From assembly GCA_017643495.1 (NCBI GenBank), contig JAEPNK010000001.1, positions 477,623-541,622 on the forward strand: a stretch of DNA of 64,000 bases. The letters run 5' to 3'. Position numbers and translations under genes: made by a program. Of this stretch, positions 26,942-36,103 are shown piece after piece (positions within the stretch are counted from its first letter, which is position 1; each line of letters opens with the position of its first letter). The notes beneath the pieces were generated by a model, which was not told where the DNA came from, ran no database searches, and saw nothing but the letters and a program-made list of their open reading frames with translations. Source of the DNA: Rhizobiaceae bacterium. GTDB lineage: Bacteria > Pseudomonadota > Alphaproteobacteria > Rhizobiales > Rhizobiaceae.

Positions 26942-28054
26942 TCAGCCAAGCAATGCCTGCACCTCGGCAAGCACGGCGTCGCCCATTTCGGCGGTGGAAA
27001 CCTTTTGCGCACCTTCAGTCCAGATATCACCGGTACGAATGCCCTTGTCCAGAACATTGGCAATTGCCTTTTCAACGGCGTTTGCCTCGTCAATCATCTC
27101 GAATGAATAGCGCAACATCATTGCAAAGGAAGCAATCATCGCGATCGGATTGGCAATTCCCTGTCCGGCAATATCCGGGGCAGAGCCATGCACAGGCTCA
27201 TACATTGCCTTGCGTTTTCCTGTCACACCATCCGGTGCACCGAGTGAGGCGGATGGCAACATGCCCAGCGAACCGGTCAGCATGGCGGCCACATCCGACA
27301 ACATGTCACCGAACAGGTTATCCGTTACAATCACGTCAAACTGCTTCGGCCAGCGAACAAGTTGCATGCCACCTGCATCAGCCAGCATGTGTGTCAGTTC
27401 GACATCTGAATAGTTTGCCTTGTGCGTCTGGGAAACAACCTCGTTCCACAAGACGCCGGATTTCATGACATTACGTTTTTCCATGGAGCAAACGCGATTG
27501 CTGCGGGTACGCGCCAATTCAAATGCAACGCCCGAAATCCGCTCGATTTCATAAGTGTCATAAACCTGGGTATCAATCGCACGCTTCTGGCCATTGCCGA
27601 TATCGGTAATCGTTTTGGGCTCACCGAAATAGACGCCGCCTGTAAGTTCACGAACGATCAGGATGTCCAAACCCTCGACGACGTCCTTCCGCAGTGAAGA
27701 AGAATCGGCAAGTGCCGGATAGCAGATCGCAGGCCGCAGGTTTGCAAACAGGGCAAGGTCCTTTCTCAAGCGCAGCAATCCTGCTTCGGGGCGCTTCTCA
27801 TATGGGACATCATCCCATTTCGGACCGCCTACCGCACCAAACAGAACAGCATCGGCTGCAAGCGCCTTTTCCATGTCGGCATCGGAAACCGCTTCACCGT
27901 GCTCGTCATAGGCAGCACCGCCAACAAGACCGCTTTCCACTTCAAAACCGCTGGAAAGACTGGCATTCATCCAGTCCATGATTTTGGTCACTTCGGCGGT
28001 TGTTTCCGGTCCGATTCCGTCACCGGGCAAAAGGAAAATTTTTCGAGCTGGCAT
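26942..28054 (-). CDS. leuB: 3-isopropylmalate dehydrogenase
   Basis: This enzyme performs the oxidative decarboxylation of 3-isopropylmalate in leucine synthesis. The 370-residue protein begins with [18 protein letters not shown]. It has [28 protein letters not shown], the metal/substrate site VDVE-like [17 protein letters not shown] and [17 protein letters not shown], and [22 protein letters not shown] near the NAD site. Length and motifs are standard. It is 38 bases downstream of leuD on the same strand. The pairing gives two consecutive leucine-pathway steps; leuA and leuC are not in this window. Confidence 0.96.
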   Translation of the reverse strand: MPARKIFLLPGDGIGPETTAEVTKIMDWMNASLSSGFEVESGLVGGAAYDEHGEAVSDADMEKALAADAVLFGAVGGPKWDDVPYEKRPEAGLLRLRKDLALFANLRPAICYPALADSSSLRKDVVEGLDILIVRELTGGVYFGEPKTITDIGNGQKRAIDTQVYDTYEIERISGVAFELARTRSNRVCSMEKRNVMKSGVLWNEVVSQTHKANYSDVELTHMLADAGGMQLVRWPKQFDVIVTDNLFGDMLSDVAAMLTGSLGMLPSASLGAPDGVTGKRKAMYEPVHGSAPDIAGQGIANPIAMIASFAMMLRYSFEMIDEANAVEKAIANVLDKGIRTGDIWTEGAQKVSTAEMGDAVLAEVQALLG

Positions 28055-28092
28055 GAGACTACTTTCTTCGAAATAAACAGGGCTGGATATTG

Positions 28093-28698
28093 TCAGGCCC
28101 AGGGGCGGGCTTCGGCATTGCGTTCCTCGAATGCATCGATTTCCGAGACTTTCGCCAGCGTTTCACCGATATCATCTATGCCTTCCAGAAGGCGATGCTT
28201 GCGATCAGGATCAATGTCAAACGATATCAGTCCGCCATCCGGGCCGGATATGGTTTGGGCTTCAAGATCAACGGTCAGCTTTGCATTGGAGCCGCGTTCC
28301 GCATCATCCATCAGTTTGTCTAGCTCTTCCTGGCTGACCTTGATCGGCAGGATACCGTTCTTGAAGCAGTTATTGTAGAAAATATCGGCAAAGCTTGTTG
28401 AAATCACGCAGCGTATACCAAAGTCGAGCAATGCCCAGGGAGCATGTTCACGGGACGAGCCGCAACCGAAATTGTCACCGGCAACCAGTATCTCTGCTGC
28501 AGTATAGGCAGGCTTGTTCAGCACGAAATCCGGATTTGGCGAACCATCCTCCTGGAACCGCATCTCAGCAAAAAGCCCTTCACCCAGCCCGGTCCGCTTG
28601 ATCGTCTTGAGGTAATCCTTCGGGATGATCATGTCGGTATCGATATTGATGATCGGCAGAGGTGCTGCCACGGCGCTGAGCGTTTTGAATTTTTCCAT
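28093..28698 (-). CDS. leuD: 3-isopropylmalate dehydratase small subunit
   Basis: This is the small subunit of the LeuCD aconitase-like isomerase that converts 2- to 3-isopropylmalate. The 201-residue protein has [50 protein letters not shown] and [17 protein letters not shown], all LeuD hallmarks. The large subunit LeuC, which holds the 4Fe-4S cluster, is elsewhere. It heads a leuD-leuB(-DUF6314) unit and is divergent from the FOXRED1-like oxidase with about 120 bases between them. Confidence 0.95.
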   Translation of the reverse strand: MEKFKTLSAVAAPLPIINIDTDMIIPKDYLKTIKRTGLGEGLFAEMRFQEDGSPNPDFVLNKPAYTAAEILVAGDNFGCGSSREHAPWALLDFGIRCVISTSFADIFYNNCFKNGILPIKVSQEELDKLMDDAERGSNAKLTVDLEAQTISGPDGGLISFDIDPDRKHRLLEGIDDIGETLAKVSEIDAFEERNAEARPWA

Positions 28699-28818
28699 TT
28701 GTGACTATCCGCATTTGCAGTTTCGAGGGTCTTACAAAGGATTCAGGTTCGTGACAAGCTTGAAAGCAATTGACAATACGAAGCTTCCTCTCCAAACGGG
28801 TTACGGGAAGGACACTGC

Positions 28819-30045
28819 ATGAAGCAACAATTCGCGACACCGCATCAAAACTCTTACGATGTCGTTATTGTGGGCGGCGCCATTTATGGCTCGTCTATTG
28901 CCTGGTGGCTCACAAACAATGAGAATTTTGATGGCACCATCCTCGTTGTCGAGCGCGATCCAAGCTATGAATTCTGCTCAACAACCCACACCAATTCCTG
29001 CATGCGCCAGCAATTTTCTGCAGAAATAAACATTCGCATTTCACAGTTTGCTGCCGAGTTTGTCCGCAATTTCCGTGAAGCCCTGGGAGGCGATGAACGC
29101 ATCCCCGATATTCCTATCCAGTCTTATGGCTATCTCTATCTTGCCGACACACCTGAATTCGCCGCACATCTGAAGGAATCACAGGCAATACAGAGCAGGC
29201 TGGGTGCTGGCACCCGGCACATGAGTAGGGACCAAATCACTGCCGAATATCCGTTTTACCAGCTCGACGACATCATTGCCGGGAACCACAACCCGGTGAA
29301 CGAGGGCTATTTTGATGGCAACTCGCTTTTTGACTGGTGGAAACGCCTCGCCCGCGAGAAAGGCGCCGAATATTGCACCAATGAAGTCGTTGGCATGGAG
29401 CTTGATGATGACCGCAGCACTGTCAACGCGGTCACGCTGGCGACCGGCGAGAGAATAAGCTGTGGCACGGTGATTAACTGCTCCGGGCCACGGGCAGTGC
29501 TTACCTCCCGCATGGCCGGCATCGAGATACCGGTCGAGCCGCGCAAGCGTTACACCTACATTTTCGACGCTGAGAAACCTCTCGAAAAGGACCTTCCGCT
29601 GACGATAGATCCGTCCGGTGTTCATGTCCGTTCCGACGGGCGCTATTATCTGGCCGGTTGTCCGCCAAGCATAACGGGAGAGGGCGATCCGGCGGTCGGC
29701 TACGATGATTTCAACGCTGACCATTCGCTGTGGGAAAACCATGTATGGCCCCTGATTGCAACGCGCATTCCCCAATTCGAGGCCATAAAACTGACCAATA
29801 TGTGGGTCGGCCACTATGCCTACAACACGCTTGACCAGAACGCGATCATCGGACCCCATCCCGAGGTTCGGAACTTCATTTTTGCAAACGGTTTTTCAGG
29901 CCACGGGCTACAACAGTCCCCGGCAATGGGCCGAGGCATTGCAGAATGGATATCGCATGGTGAATACCGCTCGCTGGATCTCTCACCTTTCGGCTTCGAC
30001 CGAATCATGAAAAACGAACCCTTCAAGGAAAAGGCAGTAATCTGA
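28819..30045 (+). CDS. FAD-dependent oxidoreductase, DAO family (FOXRED1-like)
   Basis: This 408-residue D-amino-acid-oxidase-fold protein has the N-terminal FAD loop YDVVIVGGAIYGSSIAWWL, a GxxVxxCS-like segment at INCSGPRAV, and a C-terminal GHYAYNTLDQNAIIGPHPEVRNFIFANGFSGHGLQQSPAMGRGIAEW. That last segment closely resembles the FOXRED1 branch, better known from mitochondria (complex I assembly), rather than sarcosine oxidase proper. Bacterial members oxidise unknown N-methyl or amino substrates. The ATG at 28819 follows GGAAGGA. It overlaps the next gene by one base (TGATG), so the two form an operon. Confidence 0.85.
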   Translation: MKQQFATPHQNSYDVVIVGGAIYGSSIAWWLTNNENFDGTILVVERDPSYEFCSTTHTNSCMRQQFSAEINIRISQFAAEFVRNFREALGGDERIPDIPIQSYGYLYLADTPEFAAHLKESQAIQSRLGAGTRHMSRDQITAEYPFYQLDDIIAGNHNPVNEGYFDGNSLFDWWKRLAREKGAEYCTNEVVGMELDDDRSTVNAVTLATGERISCGTVINCSGPRAVLTSRMAGIEIPVEPRKRYTYIFDAEKPLEKDLPLTIDPSGVHVRSDGRYYLAGCPPSITGEGDPAVGYDDFNADHSLWENHVWPLIATRIPQFEAIKLTNMWVGHYAYNTLDQNAIIGPHPEVRNFIFANGFSGHGLQQSPAMGRGIAEWISHGEYRSLDLSPFGFDRIMKNEPFKEKAVI

Positions 30046-30878
30046 TGAAACTTGTCCTCACCGGTGCAGCCGGCCGTCTTGGCTCCTATCTGCGTGAACC
30101 CCTGTCGAAACTGGCTGACAGCCTTGTATCTACCGACATTGCCGATGATATCGGCAAGCTGTACGAAGGCGAAACCTACATAAGGGCAGACCTTGCAAGC
30201 CTTGACGCCATGATGGAAGTAATCGAGGGGGCTGACATGGTCGTCCACTTCGGAGCCATCGTCGATGAGGGGCCGTTTGAAGAACTGCTGGGGCCGAATT
30301 TCATCGGAGCATACAATGTCTGGGAAGCTGCTTTCCGTCATGGCGCGCGACGGGTGGTCTACGCTTCATCGATCCATGCCGTCGGAATGTATCCGAAGAA
30401 CGAATTCATCGGTACAGACGTCCCTCACAGACCGGACACTTTCTATGGCCTTGCCAAATGTTTCGCTGAAGATCTTGGCCGGATGTACTGGGAAAAACGC
30501 GGAATTGAGAGCGTTCACATGCGCATTTTGTCCTGCGCCCAGGTCACCAATGCCAGGGCACTGGGATCGTGGTTGTCCTATGACGACCTTGTGCAGCTTG
30601 TCATCCGCGCGATAGAGACACCCGTCACCGGATTCAGCATTGTCTATGGCGTCTCCAACAATGACCGGGCGCCTGTTGACAATTCAAACGCAAGTTTTCT
30701 CGGTTACCGTCCGAAAGACAATGCCGAACAGTTCGCCGAAGAAATACTTGCAAAGGAACCGCGTCTGGACCCGCAGGACCCGGGTCATATGTGCCATGGC
30801 GGTCCGTTTGCATCGGTCAAACTAGGAGAAGGGGCAACTGCCAGCATGGGCATTGTTGATGACCGCAAGAAATCCTGA
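30045..30878 (+). CDS. NAD(P)-dependent oxidoreductase, uronate-dehydrogenase-like extended SDR
   Basis: This 277-residue extended SDR has TGAAGRLGSYL cofactor loop, ADLASLDAM, VHFGAIVDEGPFEELLGPNFIGAYNVWEAA, the catalytic Ser in VYASSIHAVG, and FYGLAKCFAEDLG with Tyr-x-x-x-Lys. These are close to NAD-dependent uronate dehydrogenases, which oxidise hexuronates to aldaric lactones. No uronate catabolism genes are nearby, so the substrate is uncertain and may instead be tied to the FOXRED1-like partner. It is translationally coupled to that gene. Its end is 47 bases from tRNA-Gly. Confidence 0.8.
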   Translation: MKLVLTGAAGRLGSYLREPLSKLADSLVSTDIADDIGKLYEGETYIRADLASLDAMMEVIEGADMVVHFGAIVDEGPFEELLGPNFIGAYNVWEAAFRHGARRVVYASSIHAVGMYPKNEFIGTDVPHRPDTFYGLAKCFAEDLGRMYWEKRGIESVHMRILSCAQVTNARALGSWLSYDDLVQLVIRAIETPVTGFSIVYGVSNNDRAPVDNSNASFLGYRPKDNAEQFAEEILAKEPRLDPQDPGHMCHGGPFASVKLGEGATASMGIVDDRKKS

Positions 30879-30925
30879 AGCCGTGGGCAATGAGCCTAAG
30901 CCGGAAATAGCAATGTCATGAAAAC

Positions 30926-31000
30926 TGGAGCGGGCGATGAGATTCGAACTCACGACCCTCACCTTGGCAAGGTGATGCTCTACCCCTGAGCTACGCCCGC
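30926..31000 (-). tRNA. tRNA-Gly (anticodon GCC)
   Basis: Read on the minus strand, the 7-bp acceptor stem GCGGGCG/CGCCCGC, D arm TAGCTCAGGGGTAGAGC, anticodon stem-loop ACCTTGCCAAGGT with GCC anticodon, and T arm GTCGTGAGTTCGAATCTCAT all fold normally. The discriminator is T, and the 3' CCA is encoded in the DNA (30926-30928). There is no second tRNA beside it. Confidence 0.97.
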
Positions 31001-31128
31001 TCAACTGGCGAATATGTGTGAAAACGAAAAGGGTATACGCTTTCAGGAGCCGTATATGACGCAAGAGTTTTCGAATTGCAAGCCATTAAATGCAGCTGGC
31101 TATCCGGAATCGTCTTGCAGCCCGAAAC

Positions 31129-31164
31129 CACCCCTTTCAAGACAGTTGATCTTGAACAGGGGTG
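31129..31164 (+). promoter_or_regulatory. Long inverted repeat before the prolyl-tRNA deacylase gene
   Basis: CACCCCT-T-TCAAGA (31129-31142) pairs with TCTTGA-AC-AGGGGTG (31150-31164). Thirteen base pairs in two blocks flank small bulges, with a 7-base loop. It ends 35 bases before the ATG at 31200. There is no U-tract, so it is more likely a leader hairpin or operator than a terminator. Confidence 0.45.
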
Positions 31165-31199
31165 ACTTTAGGGTCCGTCCCGACACGATACGGGAACGA

Positions 31200-31715
31200 A
31201 TGATGCCACTGACACCAGACCAGCTACTTTCCAGGCTTGACGAGCTTGGATATGAAACAACCACCCATCAGCATGAAGCAGTGTTCACCGTTGAGGAATC
31301 GGCCAAGATAAAGCAGGAAATTCCGGGCGGGCACACAAAGAACCTGTTTCTCAAGGACAAAAAGGGCAACTATTTCCTGATTGTTGCCGAAGGTGTTGCA
31401 TCAATCAAACTCAACTCTGTTCATGGTCTCATTGGTGCGAAAGGGCGGGTATCGTTCGGAAAGCCTGAAGATCTCATGGAACTGCTCGGTGTCAAGCCGG
31501 GATCGGTCACTGCATTTGCCCCGGTCAATGATAAGGATAACAGGGTGAAGGTTGTCATCGACGAAGCCTTGCTGCGATATGAACTCATCAACTGTCATCC
31601 ATTGACGAACGAGATGACAACCACCATTTCTCGTGAAAACCTGCTGGATTTCCTGGAACAGGTAGGGCATCCCCCCGCAATCATCCAGGTTTCACAAACG
31701 GAGCAAGATGCATGA
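31200..31715 (+). CDS. Prolyl-tRNA deacylase, ProXp-ala/YbaK type
   Basis: This trans-editing enzyme hydrolyses mischarged aminoacyl-tRNA-Pro, usually Ala-tRNA-Pro. The 171-residue protein is one YbaK/aa-tRNA deacylase domain: HQHEAVFTVEESAKIKQEIPGGHTKNLFLKDKKGNYFLIVAEG, then the lysine in IKLNSVHGLIGAKGRVSFGKPEDLMELLGVKPGSVTAFAPVND, and LINCHPLTNEMTTTIS, matching stand-alone ProXp-ala (PrdX). ATG 31200 (or 31203) begins the family N-terminus; the long open frame to 31014 has no homology-like content. It overlaps the CnoX gene by four bases. Confidence 0.88.
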   Translation: MMPLTPDQLLSRLDELGYETTTHQHEAVFTVEESAKIKQEIPGGHTKNLFLKDKKGNYFLIVAEGVASIKLNSVHGLIGAKGRVSFGKPEDLMELLGVKPGSVTAFAPVNDKDNRVKVVIDEALLRYELINCHPLTNEMTTTISRENLLDFLEQVGHPPAIIQVSQTEQDA

Positions 31716-32710
31716 GTAACGACGATTACGGTTTTGGCCCGGGTTCGGGCTATGGCGGCGGACAATCTGCAAATGTAACCTTTGGCGGCCAAAATCAGGG
31801 TACCGCACAAGCCGGCATGGCTTCTCCGCAAGGTTCTCCCGCTCCGGTAAAGGATATCACGACTGCGGAATTCATGACGGAAGTTGTACAGGCTTCTGCC
31901 GAAACTCCCGTTCTGGTCGATTTCTGGGCGCCCTGGTGTGGTCCATGCAAACAGCTTGCACCGGCACTTGAAGCTGCGGTTGCCGCAACCCGCGGCAAGG
32001 TCAAGCTGGTCAAAATGAACATTGACGAACATCCGGAAGTCGCCGGCCAGATGGGAGTACAATCGATTCCGGCAGTGTTTGCCTTTGTGAACGGCAAGCC
32101 CGTCGACGGCTTCATGGGTGCCAAGGCGGAAGGCGAGATTCGCGAGTTCATTGCCCGCATTGCCGGTAACAATGATGAGCCGTCCCAAATTGACCTGATG
32201 CTTGAGAAGGCTGCAGAAATGGCAGAAGCGGGACATGCGGCGGAAGCAAGCCAGATTTACGGCCAGATACTCTCCGTTGAGCCGCAAAACCTCAAGGCAA
32301 GGGCCGGAATTGGCCGGATTTACCTTGAGCAGGGAAACATGGAAGGTGTGAAGGGCGTTCTGGCTGGCCTTGATGAAAACCAAATGCAGGATGCAGAGAT
32401 TTCCGGTCTGCAAACAGCGATGGAACTGGCAGAGCAGGCAGAAGCACTGGGCGACACTTCCGGACTTGAACAGGCCGTCGAAGCAGCACCACAAGATCAT
32501 GACAAGCGTCTGGAACTGGCGGTTGCACTCAATGCCGCCAACCGTCGTGAGGAAGCCGCCGATCACCTGCTTGAAATAATCCGCCGCCAACCCGGCTGGA
32601 ACGAGGACGCAGCCCGCGTGCAGCTTCTTCAGTTTTTCGAGGCCTGGGGCATGACTGACGAAGCTACAGTAACAGCACGGCGCAAACTCTCCTCCATGCT
32701 GTTTTCCTGA
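31712..32710 (+). CDS. Thioredoxin-TPR co-chaperone, CnoX/YbbN family
   Basis: This cytoplasmic chaperedoxin protects proteins from oxidative aggregation and hands clients to DnaK or GroEL in characterised relatives. The 332-residue protein has a Gly-rich N-terminal tail (about 1-45), a thioredoxin domain with WCGPC (C76/C79, so a redox-active pair is present, unlike E. coli CnoX), and a C-terminal TPR region (about 165-330). The C-terminus EDAARVQLLQFFEAWG is typical of the family. It overlaps the deacylase gene at ATGA and is followed by a Lon-N domain gene. Confidence 0.92.
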   Translation: MSNDDYGFGPGSGYGGGQSANVTFGGQNQGTAQAGMASPQGSPAPVKDITTAEFMTEVVQASAETPVLVDFWAPWCGPCKQLAPALEAAVAATRGKVKLVKMNIDEHPEVAGQMGVQSIPAVFAFVNGKPVDGFMGAKAEGEIREFIARIAGNNDEPSQIDLMLEKAAEMAEAGHAAEASQIYGQILSVEPQNLKARAGIGRIYLEQGNMEGVKGVLAGLDENQMQDAEISGLQTAMELAEQAEALGDTSGLEQAVEAAPQDHDKRLELAVALNAANRREEAADHLLEIIRRQPGWNEDAARVQLLQFFEAWGMTDEATVTARRKLSSMLFS

Positions 32711-32839
32711 TATTTTGACCGGGATTTCAAACCGGGGTCTGGCAAGTATGACGAGTTTGCCGGGCCTGTGGCAATTTCGTGTACACTATTGAGAATCCGG
32801 ACAAAGGCACCATGTCAGGCTTGTGTGGTGAGGTTAGTC

Positions 32840-33514
32840 ATGAAAGCAGGAAACAGGCAGTACAGACAGGCATCCGACATATCGGAGACAATTCCTGTTT
32901 TTCCGCTTACCGGAGCGTTGCTGCTGCCGGGTGGCCACATGCCACTCAACATTTTCGAACCCCGTTACCTTGACATGATTGAGGACGCCATTGCCGGAGA
33001 ACGTCTCATTGGCATGATCCAACCCTGCCTCAAGGGCCGAATGCTGCATGACGATGTAACGCCCATGCTCTGTGAGGTTGGCTGTCTTGGCAGAATGACT
33101 GCATTTCAGGAAACCGGTGATGGCAGATATCTGATCAATCTCGCCGGTATATGCCGTTTTTCCATGACCGAAGAAATGATCGTCGACAGTACGTACAGGC
33201 AATGCAGAATAGAACCTTTCGAAGAAGACCTCCGTCCGCAGCCGCAAGAAGAAGCCATTGATCGCGATGCGGTGATTGCCGCGTTCCGCAAATACCTGTC
33301 TGCCAATAATATTGATGCGGACTGGAGCATGGTCATGGAGGCCGATGACCGTACCCTGGTAAATGCTCTATGCATGATGAGCCCCTATGATCCGGCCGAA
33401 AAACAGGCATTGCTCGAAGCGCGCGACTTGCGGGAACGGGCCGAAAAACTGGTTGCCATTTCAGAATTCCACATGACGGGTTGCCCGGACAGCACCCCCG
33501 GACGCATGAATTGA
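32840..33514 (+). CDS. Lon N-terminal (LON substrate-binding) domain protein
   Basis: The 224-residue protein consists of the Lon substrate-binding (PUA-like) domain alone: IPVFPLTGALLLPGGHMPLNIFEPRYLDMIEDAI, GMIQP, GCLGRMTAFQETGDGRYLINLAGICRF, then a helical tail. There is no ATPase or protease part, so it is not Lon itself. Stand-alone copies are common in alphaproteobacteria with unknown role, probably adaptor-like. The ATG at 32840 follows GGTGAGG; upstream codons to 32768 are leader. It lies between the thioredoxin and Trm112 genes. Confidence 0.9.
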   Translation: MKAGNRQYRQASDISETIPVFPLTGALLLPGGHMPLNIFEPRYLDMIEDAIAGERLIGMIQPCLKGRMLHDDVTPMLCEVGCLGRMTAFQETGDGRYLINLAGICRFSMTEEMIVDSTYRQCRIEPFEEDLRPQPQEEAIDRDAVIAAFRKYLSANNIDADWSMVMEADDRTLVNALCMMSPYDPAEKQALLEARDLRERAEKLVAISEFHMTGCPDSTPGRMN

Positions 33515-33535
33515 GGCCCCGAACCAATTGACACC

Positions 33536-33730
33536 ATGACCCCTGATCCAAAACTGCTCGACCTGCTTTCCTGTCCTCTGACCCGGGGGAGGCTCGTCTA
33601 TGACGAGGAAAACGCGGAACTGGTATCAAAACAGGCAAGACTGGCCTATCCGGTGCGGGACGGCATACCTGTCATGATTGTTTCCGAAGCCAGGGAACTT
33701 GATGAGCAGGAAATTGCCGAACTCAAATAG
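33536..33730 (+). CDS. Trm112 family protein
   Basis: The 64-residue protein matches Trm112/UPF0434: [42 protein letters not shown], ending in an acidic tail. The zinc ribbon is reduced: only one cysteine (in LSCPLT) remains, as in many bacterial members. Eukaryotic and archaeal Trm112 activate methyltransferases; bacterial roles are unclear. It lies 21 bases after the Lon-N gene and converges with ubiH. Confidence 0.92.
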   Translation: MTPDPKLLDLLSCPLTRGRLVYDEENAELVSKQARLAYPVRDGIPVMIVSEARELDEQEIAELK

Positions 33731-33781
33731 GCGCAGTTATTGATTCTCTGAAAACTTTGTCCGGTATCATTATCCCGGTTG

Positions 33782-35029
33782 TCAGATGGCTTCACCGCGA
33801 AGGAGTTTTGGGGAAGTATTGTTTTTGCCTGAAGCCTGGTCAATGAAATAACGCTTCATGAATGGCATCCGGTCCACCATGCCGAGCCCTACATCACGCA
33901 AACCCCGCAGCAGCGGGTTGTCGTTTGAAAACAGCCGGTTCAATACGTCTGTCATCACACCCATTTGCACGGTGTCAAAACGGCGCCACATCTGGTAGCG
34001 CTCAAGAACTTCAATACTGCCGAAATCCTCTCCCAGCCGATCGGCCTCGACAATGGTTTCGGCAAGTGCGGCCGCATCCTTGAACCCGAGATTCAGGCCC
34101 TGTCCAGCAATCGGATGGATGCCATGAGCCGCGTCACCAGCCAGGGCAAATCTTGGTTTTACAAAATCCCGCGCCAGTCTCAGCCCAAGTGGAAATGCCT
34201 GCACCTTGCTGACCACGGAAACAGCGCCAAGCTTGTGGCCGAACCTTTGCTCAAGCTCCATTTCAAATACCATCTCGTCCTGGGCGAGAAGGCGGTCCGC
34301 ATCCCGGCTCCTTTCAGTCCAGACAAGCGAAGAACGGTTGCCTTTCAGGGGCAGGATGGCGAACGGTCCGGCTGGCAGGAAATGCTCTTCCGCACGTCCC
34401 TCGTGCGGACGTTCATGTTCTACGGTACAGACAATGCCTTTCTGGTCATAAGGCCAGTGAACCGTCTTTATCCCAGCAAGGTCGCGCAATCGAGAACGAA
34501 CGCCATCGCAAGCGACAAGCAGGCGGGTGTCAATGACATTGCCTGACAGAGTGCTGACTGTCATGGCCGCACCTGTATCCTCAAACCCGGTAACGCCGTC
34601 ACCGGAAATGCGTATAACGCCGTCCCTGTCAGCCTTCGCCCGCAGCGCCTTTACCAGCGAGCGGTTTTCAATCATGTAGGCAAAGGGCGCTTCTCCGTCT
34701 TCCCGGTCATTGGCAAATGTCAGGAATACCGGTCGCGTGATATCGTCTGTCCTGCTGTCAGTGACGATCATTTCACTTATCGGCTGCCCATCAGCCACCA
34801 GTTCTTGCCATAGTCCCAACAGGTCAAGCATGCGGCTTGCATCAGCTGCGATTGCCGAAGCCCGCTCATCCCTCTCGATATTCTCCTCAGGCGCAGGATC
34901 CATGACTGCAACACGGAGATGGGGAGCAGAATGCCTGATTGCCACAGCGCATGACAAACCCACATATCCACCACCCGCCACAAGAACATCGACATGGTCA
35001 GGAAGGGGCGGGCTAGGTTTTTTGGCCAT
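33782..35029 (-). CDS. UbiH/UbiF/COQ6-type ubiquinone-biosynthesis FAD hydroxylase
   Basis: This flavin monooxygenase hydroxylates the ubiquinone ring. The 415-residue protein has the FAD loop VLVAGGGYVGLSCAVAIR, the DG motif VACDGVRSRLRDLAG, and the second FAD site FALAGDAAHGIHPIAGQGLNLGFKDAAALAE with the family-specific HPIAGQGLN. Which ring position it acts on (UbiH, UbiF, UbiL or UbiM-like) cannot be set from this alone. The ATG at 35029 has GGAGG nine bases upstream. It is divergent from tesB. Confidence 0.9.
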   Translation of the reverse strand: MAKKPSPPLPDHVDVLVAGGGYVGLSCAVAIRHSAPHLRVAVMDPAPEENIERDERASAIAADASRMLDLLGLWQELVADGQPISEMIVTDSRTDDITRPVFLTFANDREDGEAPFAYMIENRSLVKALRAKADRDGVIRISGDGVTGFEDTGAAMTVSTLSGNVIDTRLLVACDGVRSRLRDLAGIKTVHWPYDQKGIVCTVEHERPHEGRAEEHFLPAGPFAILPLKGNRSSLVWTERSRDADRLLAQDEMVFEMELEQRFGHKLGAVSVVSKVQAFPLGLRLARDFVKPRFALAGDAAHGIHPIAGQGLNLGFKDAAALAETIVEADRLGEDFGSIEVLERYQMWRRFDTVQMGVMTDVLNRLFSNDNPLLRGLRDVGLGMVDRMPFMKRYFIDQASGKNNTSPKLLRGEAI

Positions 35030-35176
35030 GGTCTCTTTCCTCCGTTTCGCTATCATATACATGGAGGGGCAATGACAAAACTTCCAGAGCCATGTTGTCT
35101 CACATTCGATTATCGGCCATTAAATGACACAGCCATGCCCTGGCAGGCAACCATTGTTCAAAGGAGACTGGACCTG

Positions 35177-36070
35177 ATGTCCGATGCGGTAGCAACACTT
35201 CTCGACATACTTGATCTGGAGCGCATAGAACAGAACATCTATCGTGGCGAAAGCCCCGATGTAGGATGGCAGCGTGTGTTTGGCGGACAGGTCATCGGGC
35301 AGGCACTTGTTGCCGCCCAGCGAACCGTTGACGAAGAACGGGTGGTTCACTCCCTTCACGGGTATTTCATGCGGCCCGGAGATCCTTCTGTTCCAATCCT
35401 CTATGAAGTGGACAGAATCCGCGATGGCAGGAGCTTCACCACAAGACGCGTGGTTGCAATTCAGCATGGCAAGGCAATTTTCTCGATGTCTGCTTCCTTT
35501 CAGGTGGTTGAGCCGGGGCTTGAGCACTTTCTTGAAATGCCACAAGTGGCAGCGCCCGAAGACCTGCCAAGTGAAAAACAGCTTGCCGACCAGTTCATTG
35601 ATCGTGCCCCGGAAGGGGTTCGCCGCTATTGGGAACGGGCGAGGCCTATCGAATTGCGGCCGATTACCCTTGAACACTACATCTCGGACAAAAAGCTCGA
35701 TCCCGAGCAAAATGTCTGGTTCCGGGCAACCGGCAAACTGCCCGCTGACCCTGCTGTCCAGCAGGCCGTTCTTGCTTATGCATCAGACATGACCCTGCTT
35801 GACACCTCCCTTTTTGTACATGGCCGGGCTGTTTTTGATCCCAAACTCCAGGTCGCAAGCCTGGACCACTCCATGTGGTTCCACAGGCCCATGAACATGG
35901 AAGAATGGCACCTATACAGCCAGGACAGTCCGAATACTTCCGGAGCAAGGGGGTTTACCCGGGGAAGCATCTATACGAGAGATGGCCAGCTCGTTGCATC
36001 GGTTGCCCAGGAAGGCCTTATTCGCGAACGCGATGGTGAATACGTGAAAACCGGTGTATCCGGCGGTTGA
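35177..36070 (+). CDS. tesB: Acyl-CoA thioesterase II
   Basis: This enzyme hydrolyses medium- and long-chain acyl-CoAs in the cytoplasm. The 297-residue protein is a double hotdog: LLDILDLERIEQNIYRGESPDVGWQRVFGGQVIGQALVAAQRTV, HSLHGYFMRPGDPSVPI, the second-half ASLDHSMWFHRP (with the Asp of the catalytic network), and GARGFTRGSIYTRDGQLVASVAQEGL with the Thr/Gln. The ATG at 35177 follows AAGGAG and gives the usual length. The open frame runs to 34994 but overlaps ubiH and is not family-like. Confidence 0.95.
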   Translation: MSDAVATLLDILDLERIEQNIYRGESPDVGWQRVFGGQVIGQALVAAQRTVDEERVVHSLHGYFMRPGDPSVPILYEVDRIRDGRSFTTRRVVAIQHGKAIFSMSASFQVVEPGLEHFLEMPQVAAPEDLPSEKQLADQFIDRAPEGVRRYWERARPIELRPITLEHYISDKKLDPEQNVWFRATGKLPADPAVQQAVLAYASDMTLLDTSLFVHGRAVFDPKLQVASLDHSMWFHRPMNMEEWHLYSQDSPNTSGARGFTRGSIYTRDGQLVASVAQEGLIRERDGEYVKTGVSGG

Positions 36071-36103
36071 CGGGGATCTGCTAATTCAGTCTGGTTGTCA
36101 TAG

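Noticed and set aside
31014-31199. N-terminal extension of the prolyl-tRNA deacylase
   Set aside because: The open frame has no family similarity and spans the inverted repeat; ATG 31200 fits the domain start.
31595-32590. 331-codon open frame antisense to the thioredoxin gene
   Set aside because: Shadow frame: Cys- and His-rich composition, no recognisable domain, and the opposite strand encodes CnoX motifs.
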